Positions 51,677-60,169 of a DNA stretch of 64,000 nucleotides are shown piece by piece. The stretch's first letter is position 1, and every line of letters starts with the position of its first letter. This stretch comes from an uncultured Lachnospiraceae bacterium (lineage in GTDB: Bacteria; Bacillota; Clostridia; Lachnospirales; Lachnospiraceae). The notes under the pieces are model-generated. The model was given only the letters and a program-made list of their open reading frames with translations. It was not told where the DNA came from and ran no database searches. The stretch covers positions 1-64,000 of the forward strand of contig ONHB01000014.1 in the NCBI GenBank assembly GCA_900317505.1, written 5' to 3'. Position numbers and translations under genes: made by a program.

Positions 51677-52615
51677 ATGAATTATATTGTATTAGATCTG
51701 GAATGGAATCAATCGCCTTCCGGAAAAAATTATTCCAATAAAAATCTTCCGTTTGAGATTGTTGAAATTGGAGCCGTAAAACTGAATAGTTATTTTAAAG
51801 AGGTCGGAAGATTCAGCGAACTGGTGAGACCGCGTGTGTACAAAAATATCAATCACATTATCAGCAATATCATACACATAGAGGAAGCCGAGCTTAGAAA
51901 GGCACGCTCTTTTAAAGAGGTCATGCAGTCTTTTCTGGAATTTTGCGGTACAAATTATATCTTTTGTACGTGGGGCAATCTGGATCTTTTAGAGCTCCAG
52001 AGAAACATGAAATATTTTGGACTGAAGCCGCTTTCTGCGGGACCGGTCTGTTTTATTGATGTGCAAAAGATATTTGCGCTCCAGACAGAGGGCAAAAAGT
52101 ACCAGCACACACTGGAGTATGCCGTGGATTACTGTCACATTGAAAAGGATATCCCTTTTCACCGGGCGTTTGCAGATGCTTACTACACAGCCAAGATATT
52201 GGCGCGTATCCGTAGAAAATACCGTAAAAAGCTTTCCTTTGACACATACCGCATTCCCCAGACAAAAGATGCGGAGGTCAGGATCACATTTGACAGCTAC
52301 TACAAATACATTTCCCGCGGTTTTGATACCAAAAAGGATGCCTTGCAGGATGCGGAAGTATCGGAGTACCGGTGTTATCTGTGCAAAAGAAAAACCACAG
52401 AGATTATTCCGTGGTTTAGTACAAACAGCAAGCATTATTACAGTGTTGTCCAATGCAAAAAGCATGGGCTGATCAAAGCCAAGAACCGCATCAGAAAAGC
52501 GGAATCGGGGCAGATATTTATCATCAAAACCATAAAAAGGATATCTGAGGATGAAAAGGATGTTTTGATGGAAAAATACCAGAAAACATTATCCGAAGCT
52601 TACCAGGAGTCGTGA
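51677..52615 (+). CDS. 3'-5' exonuclease, DnaQ/ERI-1-like (DEDDh)
   Basis: 312 residues. DLEWNQSP holds the first DxE pair, YIFCTWGNLD the second region, and FHRAFADAYYTAKIL the closing H and D, the DEDDh exonuclease pattern of the KapD/ERI-1 branch. A C-terminal region with four cysteines (YRCYLCKRKTTE...VVQCKKHG) may bind zinc. ATG 51677 is the likely start (family N-terminus NYIVLDLEW). The end overlaps the facing carboxypeptidase gene by 16 bases. Confidence 0.83.
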   Translation: MNYIVLDLEWNQSPSGKNYSNKNLPFEIVEIGAVKLNSYFKEVGRFSELVRPRVYKNINHIISNIIHIEEAELRKARSFKEVMQSFLEFCGTNYIFCTWGNLDLLELQRNMKYFGLKPLSAGPVCFIDVQKIFALQTEGKKYQHTLEYAVDYCHIEKDIPFHRAFADAYYTAKILARIRRKYRKKLSFDTYRIPQTKDAEVRITFDSYYKYISRGFDTKKDALQDAEVSEYRCYLCKRKTTEIIPWFSTNSKHYYSVVQCKKHGLIKAKNRIRKAESGQIFIIKTIKRISEDEKDVLMEKYQKTLSEAYQES

Positions 52616-54126
52616 AAACGGTCATTTCTGTGACCTTTGCGTCTCCTTTTTTTTGTCTGTTTTACCTTGATAGTCGATCCGCGTCTTCTCCGGGAGGAAA
52701 AGCTGTAATTGCGGATAAAGGATACAATACCAAAAATAAGAAGGACTAAAACAAACGCAATGACCAGACCGATAACCACATGGATGACATTGATAAATAA
52801 AATGGAATCGGAGCCCTCTTCTGTATCGGAAGCATCCTGTGTGTCTGAATTGGAAGCGGTACCTTCCATTTCCGAAGAAAAATCATCACCTGCAGAGGAT
52901 GAGGATATGGTCACATTTGCAAAACCCAGCGGAACATCCTGGTATTCATATGCGATCGTTGTGAGCACGGATGAAGAATCCTGTGCATCATCATAATTTA
53001 ATGAGGAAGAAAGATCTGCAAAAGAAACCGTGTTTGGCATAATGATATAGGCGTCCGGATCAATCTCGATGATCGGGTCGCTATTAAAAAAGATATCATT
53101 GTTGCTGTTGAAAAGTGTGGATTCCTGAACGGTATAGCCGGTTTCCTGATCTGCGATCGTCACTTTCTGGAAATTGTTGAAGCCATAGTCAAATAAAGCG
53201 ATCGTGTCCAGAAACTGGTTGGGTGATTCTTCTTTCATAATGACGCATATCAGCTTCATACCGTCGCGTTCGGCGCAGGATACCAGTGTCTGTCTTGCTA
53301 CAGAAGTAAATCCGGTCTTGCCTCCGACATAACCATCGTAGTCATAGGTCTTTTTAGTCAGAAGATTGTGTGTGTACAGATCCACATCATCATCCGGCTG
53401 TGTAGGAGACTGCGGAACGTGATAATAGGCTGTGCCGGACATTTTGGACAGAGTCGGATTGGAAAAAAAGGCACACGCGATCGTTGCCAGATCACGGGGC
53501 GTTGTATAATGGTTTTCATCATGGAGTCCATTGGTTGTGACAAAATGGGAATTGGTACAGCCAAGCTCTGCAGCCTTTTGATTCATCATTTCCACATAGG
53601 CGTCCATGCTGCCTGCGATATGTTCGGCAACAGCATTGCAGACCTCGTTGGCAGAATATACGAGGATACCGTAAAGAGCCTGCTCCATCGGAATAGACTG
53701 GCCTTCGTCCATACCCATGTTGGAAGAGCCTTTTTCAATGCTGAATACGGCATCGTGGGAAAATGTGACCATTTCATCCAGATCGGAATTTTCAATGGCA
53801 ACAAGGGAAGTCAGGATCTTGGTGGTACTTGCCGGATAAAGCTTTTCATCGATGTTTTTGGCATACAGGATCGTGCCTGTGTTGGCCTCCATCAAAATGG
53901 CACCTTCGGCACCGATCTGCGGGCCCTGCGGCCAGTTGGCTATTTCGTTGCTCTGGATGGGAAGTGATTTGCGTGCCTCAGCCAGTGCATAATAATCATT
54001 GGAAGCGATCTGATCGGTGGAATCGGGCTCGGCAGAAACGGTCAGCGGGCCTGATAATGTACCGGTTATGATCACGGCAGCAGCCATGAAGGCTGAAAAA
54101 AATCTATGGATTGATCTATGAAACAT
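52600..54126 (-). CDS. D-alanyl-D-alanine carboxypeptidase (DacF-like)
   Basis: 508 residues, a cell-wall penicillin-binding protein of the S11 family. Signal peptide 1-32 ending AEP; catalytic STTK near 103, the YSANE motif near 150, and KTG in GGKTGFTSVARQTL near 272. After a serine/acidic linker there is a membrane helix near 450-475 and a very basic cytosolic tail (RRRRGS, KKRRRKGH), unlike the amphipathic C-terminal helix of typical Dac proteins. Removes the terminal D-Ala from peptidoglycan. Confidence 0.92.
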   Translation of the reverse strand: MFHRSIHRFFSAFMAAAVIITGTLSGPLTVSAEPDSTDQIASNDYYALAEARKSLPIQSNEIANWPQGPQIGAEGAILMEANTGTILYAKNIDEKLYPASTTKILTSLVAIENSDLDEMVTFSHDAVFSIEKGSSNMGMDEGQSIPMEQALYGILVYSANEVCNAVAEHIAGSMDAYVEMMNQKAAELGCTNSHFVTTNGLHDENHYTTPRDLATIACAFFSNPTLSKMSGTAYYHVPQSPTQPDDDVDLYTHNLLTKKTYDYDGYVGGKTGFTSVARQTLVSCAERDGMKLICVIMKEESPNQFLDTIALFDYGFNNFQKVTIADQETGYTVQESTLFNSNNDIFFNSDPIIEIDPDAYIIMPNTVSFADLSSSLNYDDAQDSSSVLTTIAYEYQDVPLGFANVTISSSSAGDDFSSEMEGTASNSDTQDASDTEEGSDSILFINVIHVVIGLVIAFVLVLLIFGIVSFIRNYSFSSRRRRGSTIKVKQTKKRRRKGHRNDRFHDSW

Positions 54127-54215
54127 AAAAATCTCCTAAATAAACAATACGGGTCGCTATGGGGCTGAACAGTCAGATTTTAACGACAGTGGTTAAAACA
54201 ATAACAGTTTGTATG

Positions 54216-54243
54216 TTGAAAACAACTATTTCTATGATACAAT
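54216..54243 (+). promoter_or_regulatory. trmB promoter
   Basis: TTGAAA (54216-54221), 16 bases, TACAAT (54238-54243). Confidence 0.6.
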
Positions 54244-54328
54244 AAAACAATTGAAAAACAAAGTAAACAATATAAGAAAATGATATCAGTTTGAACAATC
54301 ATAAAATACTTCTGGGAGGAAATTACCG

Positions 54329-54967
54329 ATGAGACTTCGCAATATCAGTGGTTCAAGAGAAATTATTGCCGATTCAAAGTACGTTATTCAGGATGCAGAA
54401 AATCAAAAGGGAAAAATCAGGACCTATTTTGAAAAGGATCAGCCGATTCAGATAGAGATCGGAATGGGAAAAGGTCGTTTTATTATGCAGATGGCAGAGG
54501 AGCATCCGGAAATCAATTTTATCGGAATTGAAAAATATTCCAGTGTTTTACTGCGTGCAATTCAGAAAATGGAACAGAATGAGCTGCCCAATTTAAGATT
54601 TATCCGTATGGATGCAGAGGATATTACAGAGGTTTTTGAAAAGGGAGAGGTTGATAAGATCTTTATAAATTTTTCTGATCCATGGCCGAAGGATCGTCAT
54701 GCCAAAAGGCGTCTGCCGTCCAAGGAATTTTTGAAACGGTATGATGAGATCCTGAAAAAGGATGGGGTGATTGAATTTAAGACGGATAACCGGGATCTGT
54801 TTGATTTTGCGGTTGAGCAGCTGGAGCCTGCCGGATGGAAAGCGGAGGTTATTACTTATGATCTGCATCATGATCCGGTTTTGTGTGAAGGGAATATTAT
54901 GACGGAGTATGAGGAGAAGTTTTCTTCGATTGGAAATCCGATTTGTAAGTATGTTATTTATAGGTAG
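54329..54967 (+). CDS. trmB: tRNA (guanine-N7-)-methyltransferase
   Basis: 212 residues. SAM-binding IEIGMGKGRFIMQMA near 46-60, FIGIEKYSSVLLRA, and the tRNA-binding motif NFSDPWPKDRHAKRRL near 112-127, the TrmB signature. Methylates G46 of tRNAs. GGGAGG precedes the ATG. Followed by the large palindrome at 54993. Confidence 0.96.
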   Translation: MRLRNISGSREIIADSKYVIQDAENQKGKIRTYFEKDQPIQIEIGMGKGRFIMQMAEEHPEINFIGIEKYSSVLLRAIQKMEQNELPNLRFIRMDAEDITEVFEKGEVDKIFINFSDPWPKDRHAKRRLPSKEFLKRYDEILKKDGVIEFKTDNRDLFDFAVEQLEPAGWKAEVITYDLHHDPVLCEGNIMTEYEEKFSSIGNPICKYVIYR

Positions 54968-54992
54968 AGAGAGTTGATGGAGATATTGGGGG

Positions 54993-55269
54993 CAAATTTA
55001 GCGGGAGCCGCCAGACAAGCCGCGCCACTGGCACGGACACTGTGGTTCTGCAATCTTAGGACTTCTGCACCTAGTGGCACTAAATGCCGCGGGGATGTTT
55101 TATTTTAACGGATCGGCACAGGAACCCAAACGCGCATAGCTTGAACGAGGTTTCCTGTGCCTGGTTTTTTGTTGCGGCATTAACTGCCACACGGTTCGAA
55201 GTAAGCGATTGCAGAACCACAGTGTCCTTAGCGGTGGCGCGGCTCGCCTGGCGGCTCCCGCTAAATTTG
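54993..55269. repeat. 277-bp imperfect palindrome (MITE-like or structured RNA)
   Basis: Arms of 63 bases, 54993-55055 and 55207-55269, are inverted copies with 57 of 63 positions matching. Arms begin CAAATTTAGCGGGAGCCGCC and are much richer in GC than the neighbourhood. Nested inside are a second inverted pair (GTGGCAC...ATGCCGC with GCGGCATT...TGCCAC) and an exact 10-bp hairpin GGCACAGGAA (55115-55124) / TTCCTGTGCC (55152-55161) followed by a T-run. No coding gene; 54968-55295 holds only this element and a terminator. Confidence 0.9.
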
Positions 55270-55282
55270 TCTGGATATTAAA

Positions 55283-55310
55283 AAAGCACCGGGGGTTAGG
55301 CCGGTGCTTT
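55283..55310 (-). terminator. Terminator of the cation antiporter gene
   Basis: AAAGCACCGG (55283-55292) and CCGGTGCTTT (55301-55310), exact 10-bp stem; read on the minus strand it ends in TTTTTT and overlaps the stop codon. Confidence 0.85.
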
Positions 55311-56474
55311 GTCTTTGGAAAATAATACTTTTAATAGGATTGGTGTTAATACAGAGGAACAGATGATGAGCAGGATGACGCAGGTGAAATATTCGGAGGT
55401 GATCATTCCGGCGGCCAGGCATTTCTGGGCAACGATCAGGGCAACTTCGCCACGGGTCATCATACCGACACCGATTTTCAAGGAATCCGGCCAGTTAAAG
55501 CGGCAAACCTTGGCCATCAGTCCGCATCCGATAATTTTTGTAAGAAGGGCAACAACGACAAATGCCAGACTGAATAACAGGAATTTGGTATCCATGGCAG
55601 AGAAGGTTGTCTTAAGTCCGATTCCGACAAAAAAGATCGGGGCAAATATCATATATGTACTGATATGGGCTTTGGTATTGATATAGTCGGCGTCTTTTAA
55701 ATTGCAGAGGATGATACCTGCGGTATATGCACCGGTAATATCAGCGATGCCAAAATATTTTTCAGCGATATAGGCAAGTCCGAAGCAGAGAACAAAGCCG
55801 AAGATCGGGATTCTCTGTGTGTGTGGATTGCGGTTATCGAGCCATTTGAATGCCTTGTATGCAAGGAAACCGCCGACAAAAGCTACAATAAAGAATAAAA
55901 CTGTTTTTATGACGATCATGGAAGGTTTCACGGATGTGTCCTTGAAGCCGATAACAATGGTCAGGACGATGATACCGATGACATCGTCGATGATCGCAGA
56001 GCTCAATATGGTTGTTCCGACGAGGCCTTTTAATTTTCCAAGCTCCTGTAAGGATGCGACGGTAATGCTGACACTGGTTGCGGTCAGAATGGCACCGATA
56101 CTGATTGCTTCGAAAAAGGCGGTGGATCCAATTCCGTCAAATCCGTAAAATGCAAAATAAAGAAGCGCACCGGATACAAAAGGAATGAATACACCGGAAC
56201 AGGCAATGGCAAAAGCCTTGGGACCTGTTTTGACCAGATCCTTCAGATCTGTTTCAAGACCGGCAGAAAACATAACCAGGATAACACCGATTTCGGCCAT
56301 TTTGGCGATAAAATCAGATTGGGAGATCAATCCCAGACAACAGGGGCCAATGAGTAAACCGGCAATAATCTGTCCAACGACCTGAGGAGCCTTGCATTTT
56401 CTGGCAAGCATTCCGCATATTTTTGCGAAAAACAAAATAATTGCCAAGTCACGTAGTATTTCGTATGTTTCCAT
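55296..56474 (-). CDS. Cation:proton antiporter (CPA2 family)
   Basis: 392 residues, about twelve helices of the Na+/H+ exchanger fold. Seen: QVVGQIIAGLLIGP, the acidic ion site around SAIIDDVIGIIVL (double aspartate), and GVGMMTRGEVALIVAQKCL near the end. No C-terminal TrkA-N domain, so KefB-like membrane part only. Ribosome site is GAAAGGA. Likely pH or Na+/K+ balance. Confidence 0.9.
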   Translation of the reverse strand: METYEILRDLAIILFFAKICGMLARKCKAPQVVGQIIAGLLIGPCCLGLISQSDFIAKMAEIGVILVMFSAGLETDLKDLVKTGPKAFAIACSGVFIPFVSGALLYFAFYGFDGIGSTAFFEAISIGAILTATSVSITVASLQELGKLKGLVGTTILSSAIIDDVIGIIVLTIVIGFKDTSVKPSMIVIKTVLFFIVAFVGGFLAYKAFKWLDNRNPHTQRIPIFGFVLCFGLAYIAEKYFGIADITGAYTAGIILCNLKDADYINTKAHISTYMIFAPIFFVGIGLKTTFSAMDTKFLLFSLAFVVVALLTKIIGCGLMAKVCRFNWPDSLKIGVGMMTRGEVALIVAQKCLAAGMITSEYFTCVILLIICSSVLTPILLKVLFSKDKAPA

Positions 56475-56607
56475 AATATCAGTCCTTTCAAGATGCTTTT
56501 TACATCAAAATACTTTTATACACCACAAAATGTAGCAGAGTATGCCCAATACTTCAAGTAAAAATAAGTTTTTTTCTCAAAAATATTAAAAAAAACAAAA
56601 AAATAAG

Positions 56608-56636
56608 TTGAAAGAAAAATTATTGTATTGTATATT
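56608..56636 (+). promoter_or_regulatory. tRNA-Pro promoter
   Basis: TTGAAA (56608-56613), 17 bases, TATATT (56631-56636), about 33 bases before the tRNA. Confidence 0.65.
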
Positions 56637-56669
56637 AATATATGTGCCGAATAAAAGGGCATGTTATAT

Positions 56670-56743
<74 letters not shown>

Positions 56744-56800
56744 TTAGAAGATGGCTGGCTTTGGAGAATTTCAGGGTTAGTCATTTTTATTACTTATCTT

Positions 56801-57280
56801 TTTTCTGACATTTCTGATCGGTTCGATCACAAATCCAACATCAAAAATCAGAGAATCTACAGTAGTAAACTACAGCTTTCTGTGCTAGACTTAACGCATA
56901 TAGACCTTGCAACAGAGGAGGACCGGAAGTACCATATAGACTACTGGGCATCCCTTTTTAAGGCAACGACATGGGAGGAGATCAAGATGCTTGCACAAAA
57001 AGACGGAATGATAAAAGAAGCAACAGATACGATTATTCAGCTTACGCGGGATGAACAGATCCGCCAGCGTTGCGAAGCGAGGGCTGATTATCTGCGCTGG
57101 CAGAAAATAGAAGAGAATTATAAGAAGGAGCTGGAAAAGACTGTTGAGCAGCTCACTGATGAAAAGCAGAAGCTGGTAAAAGATAAAGAAGACCTTCTCC
57201 AATCAAATAAAGAAAAAGATGCCCTGATCGCAGAGTTACAGCGCCAGTTACAACAAATGAAACAAAGCAAGTCACAATAA
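56801..57280 (+). pseudogene. 3' remnant of Rpn-family PD-(D/E)XK nuclease/transposase
   Basis: The reading frame upstream of the GTG at 56882 continues as RIYSSKLQLSV and then LDLTHIDLATEEDRKYHIDYW, the conserved middle of Rpn/PDDEXK_2 transposase-like proteins, followed by a long charged coiled coil (EKTVEQLTDEKQKLVKDKEDLLQ). The N-terminal nuclease core is missing and would have lain where the tRNA gene now ends, so this is a fragment left by deletion or insertion next to the tRNA. Internal starts could still give a 132-residue piece. Confidence 0.75.
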
Positions 57281-57318
57281 TCTCTGATATTAAAAGAAAT
57301 CAATTAAGGAAAAATCAT

Positions 57319-57966
57319 ATGCAGCAATCAGTTAATATCATTCTTGCATCCGGATCGCCGCGCCGCAAGGAAATGCTTGCGCGGATGGGGCTGCAGTTTA
57401 CAATTATCAAAAGTGAAGAAGAGGAAGTTGTCACAGTGACAGATCCCGCTAAGGTGGTTTCTGATCTCTCCGGGCAAAAGGCGCGGGAGGTTGCCGGTCG
57501 TTATCACGAATATGCGTGGGCACTCAATTCTGCATATGAAAAAACGATTATTATAGGAGCGGATACGGTTGTTGCCGCAAATGGAAGGATACTGGGAAAG
57601 CCAGCCGATGAGGATGTGGCTGTCAGTATGCTGATGGCACTTTCCGGAAAAGAGCATGAGGTTTTGACCGGAGTTCATGTGATCTGTTTAGACCGGGATG
57701 GAAATGAAGTGAAATCGGATAGTTTTGATTTTGTGGAAGAGACCAAGGTCTGCATGTATCCGTTTACCGAAGAGGAAGCGAGAGCTTATGTAAAGACCGG
57801 GGAACCGATGGACAAAGCCGGAGCCTATGGTATTCAGGGAATCGGAGCGTTTCTGGTAGAAAAGATCTGTGGAGATTACAATACTGTGGTCGGATTTCCG
57901 CTTTCCGAATTTATCCGTACTGGTCTTGGAAAAAATATGTTTCAGATGTCCGGATCTAAAGAATAA
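57319..57966 (+). CDS. maf: Maf-family nucleotide pyrophosphatase
   Basis: 215 residues. N-terminal ILASGSPRRKEML, IIGADTVVAANGRILGKP, and KAGAYGIQGIGAFLVEKI GDYNTVVGFP-type end are the Maf signatures. Hydrolyses dTTP/UTP or modified nucleotides and is linked to septum formation. AAGGA precedes the ATG. Confidence 0.94.
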   Translation: MQQSVNIILASGSPRRKEMLARMGLQFTIIKSEEEEVVTVTDPAKVVSDLSGQKAREVAGRYHEYAWALNSAYEKTIIIGADTVVAANGRILGKPADEDVAVSMLMALSGKEHEVLTGVHVICLDRDGNEVKSDSFDFVEETKVCMYPFTEEEARAYVKTGEPMDKAGAYGIQGIGAFLVEKICGDYNTVVGFPLSEFIRTGLGKNMFQMSGSKE

Positions 57967-58028
57967 AGTTTTCTAAAGCAATACGAACTACAAATGTATG
58001 AAAAATTGTATATACAAGGAAAATAAAA

Positions 58029-58475
58029 ATGGATATTATCAGAAATTTTAACGATATGGACTTAAAAAGAGTTCTGAAAATATGGTATGAAGGCAATTTA
58101 GAGGCTCATGACTTTATAGATCCTTCCTATTGGGACAGAAATTTTAATTATGTCAAAAGGAATCTGCCGCTTTCACAAGTCTATGTTTACGAAACAGACG
58201 GTTACGTTGTCGGATTTATCGGACTGGATAATGGATATGTGGAAGGTCTGTTTGTGGACAGAAAATACCGTGGTACGGGCATTGGTACCCGTTTATTGAA
58301 TTATATAAAGGAAGATAATGATTTTTTCACGCTTCATGTATTTGAAAACAACTATGGAGCAGTGACATTTTATCAAAATCAGGGTCTTATTATTAAAGAA
58401 GAAAGTGTACATGAGGATCTTGGAGAAGTAGAATACTTGATGTATTACCGTAAAAAGAAAAAAGAGGAAGAGTAA
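58029..58475 (+). CDS. GNAT-family N-acetyltransferase
   Basis: 148 residues. Acetyl-CoA loop VEGLFVDRKYRGTGIGTRLLNYIKE near 75-97 and FENNYGAVTFYQNQGLIIKEE, as in YjaB-like proteins. AAGGA precedes the ATG; two bases separate it from the flippase gene, so they are coexpressed. Confidence 0.87.
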   Translation: MDIIRNFNDMDLKRVLKIWYEGNLEAHDFIDPSYWDRNFNYVKRNLPLSQVYVYETDGYVVGFIGLDNGYVEGLFVDRKYRGTGIGTRLLNYIKEDNDFFTLHVFENNYGAVTFYQNQGLIIKEESVHEDLGEVEYLMYYRKKKKEEE

Positions 58476-58476
58476 A

Positions 58477-60108
58477 TTGAGTCTGGAAAAGAAAAGTGAT
58501 GGTTTTATCATGCAGGCCGGTATTCTGGCAATGGCCGGTATTATCTGCAGGATAATTGGAATTTTATATAGAAGTCCTTTGGCAGCGATCATCGGGGATG
58601 AAGGAAATGGTTATTATGGTTCAGCCTATAATATTTATACGATCATCCTGTTGATCAGTTCGTATTCGATTCCTGCGGCTATTTCCAAGGTCATAGCGGG
58701 AAAACTGGCATTAAAGCAATATAAAAATGCACAAAGGATTTTTTATTGTGCTTTTATTTATGTTATCGTTGTTGGCGGAGTTGCGAGTCTGTTTGCATTT
58801 TTCGGCGCACGTTTTCTAGTCGAGCAGAAAGCAGTCATGGTTCTTCGGATCTTCTCTCCGACTATTTTTGTATCCGGGCTTTTGGGTGTATTGCGTGGCT
58901 ATTTTCAGGCGCACAAGACAATGGTACAGACCTCGATTTCCCAGATTTTGGAACAGATCTTAAATGCCATCATCAGTATTATGGCGGCTTACCTGCTCAA
59001 GCAGTTAGTCATTGATAAGGATGCGTCGACGCAGGCTGTGTATGGTGCCATGGGTAGTGCGCTTGGTACAGGAGCCGGTGTGTTGATCGCTCTGGCATTT
59101 ATGGTGTTTATGTATGGCATCAACAAAAAGGAGATCCGCGAGCGTATTGCAAAGGATGATCACAAGGATGTACTTAGCTACAAAGAGATTTTTGGCATTA
59201 TCTTTGCACTGGTTACACCTTTTATTCTGAGTACTTTTATTTACAATTTCAGCACTTCCCTGGATGAGACGATCTATCGTAAAATTCTCAAGTTGGTAAA
59301 GCATGTGGATGTGTCACAGATTGCTGTCTGGTACGGGGTTTATTCCGGAAAGGCTGTCGTCATTTCCAATATTCCGATTGCCATTTCATCTGCTATGTCC
59401 GCTGCAATGATACCGAGTGTATCCGGTAAATTTGCAACCGGAGATATCAGTGGGACAAAAGGAAAAGTCCACACAGCCATTCTTACAACGATGCTCATTG
59501 CCATTCCGTCTGCTGTCGGTATTTTTGTTTTGGCAGAGCCGGTTGTCGGATTTCTGTTTCCGGGACAGACCAATATTGCATTGGCAGGATCTTTGTTGCG
59601 GGCTCTGAGTATCACGGTCATCTTTTATTCTCTTTCCACGCTGACCAATGCGGTGTTGCAGGGAATTGGAAAGGTTACTGCACCGGTTTATCATGCAGCC
59701 ATTGCACTTGTTGCCCAGACCGTTGTTTTGGTACCGTGTCTGTTATTTACCAATCTGAATTTATATAGTATTGCGATTGCCACGGTCGTTTATTCGCTGC
59801 TTATGTGTGTTCTCAACCAGCTGGCAGTGCGCAAATATTTAGGCTACAGGCAGGATATCAAAAAAATCTTTGTACTGCCTATGATCGCCTCCGTCATTAT
59901 GGGCATATGTGCTTATTTCGTTTATCAGGGCATGCACAGGATATCAGGAAGCAATCTGATATCATTGATCATCGCGATCATCATAGCAGCCTGTGTGTAT
60001 GGTGTGCTTGTGTTGAGACTTGGTGTCCTGACAAAAGAAGATATTGAGGCAATGCCAAAGGGTAAAAAGCTTGCGAAATTGCTTAAAAAGCTTCATTTTA
60101 TACATTAA
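58477..60108 (+). CDS. Polysaccharide/lipid II flippase, MOP superfamily (SpoVB/MurJ-like)
   Basis: 543 residues, about fourteen helices. Motifs IIGDEGNGYYGSAYNIYTIILLISSYSIPAAISKVIAGKL and LGVLRGYFQAHKTMVQTSISQILEQILNA are typical of the SpoVB/polysaccharide biosynthesis branch. Flips a lipid-linked sugar across the membrane in wall or capsule synthesis. Start is TTG 58477 with GAGGAAG upstream. Confidence 0.88.
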   Translation: MSLEKKSDGFIMQAGILAMAGIICRIIGILYRSPLAAIIGDEGNGYYGSAYNIYTIILLISSYSIPAAISKVIAGKLALKQYKNAQRIFYCAFIYVIVVGGVASLFAFFGARFLVEQKAVMVLRIFSPTIFVSGLLGVLRGYFQAHKTMVQTSISQILEQILNAIISIMAAYLLKQLVIDKDASTQAVYGAMGSALGTGAGVLIALAFMVFMYGINKKEIRERIAKDDHKDVLSYKEIFGIIFALVTPFILSTFIYNFSTSLDETIYRKILKLVKHVDVSQIAVWYGVYSGKAVVISNIPIAISSAMSAAMIPSVSGKFATGDISGTKGKVHTAILTTMLIAIPSAVGIFVLAEPVVGFLFPGQTNIALAGSLLRALSITVIFYSLSTLTNAVLQGIGKVTAPVYHAAIALVAQTVVLVPCLLFTNLNLYSIAIATVVYSLLMCVLNQLAVRKYLGYRQDIKKIFVLPMIASVIMGICAYFVYQGMHRISGSNLISLIIAIIIAACVYGVLVLRLGVLTKEDIEAMPKGKKLAKLLKKLHFIH

Positions 60109-60169
60109 ATATGATGTTGAAATCAAAAAGTGAAAGAGAAATTAAGATCAGAAGAAAGAAGGCAGAAAA

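Noticed and set aside
55084-55281. 65-residue reading frame inside the large palindrome
   Set aside because: It follows the inverted repeat arms, has no ribosome site and no family resemblance.
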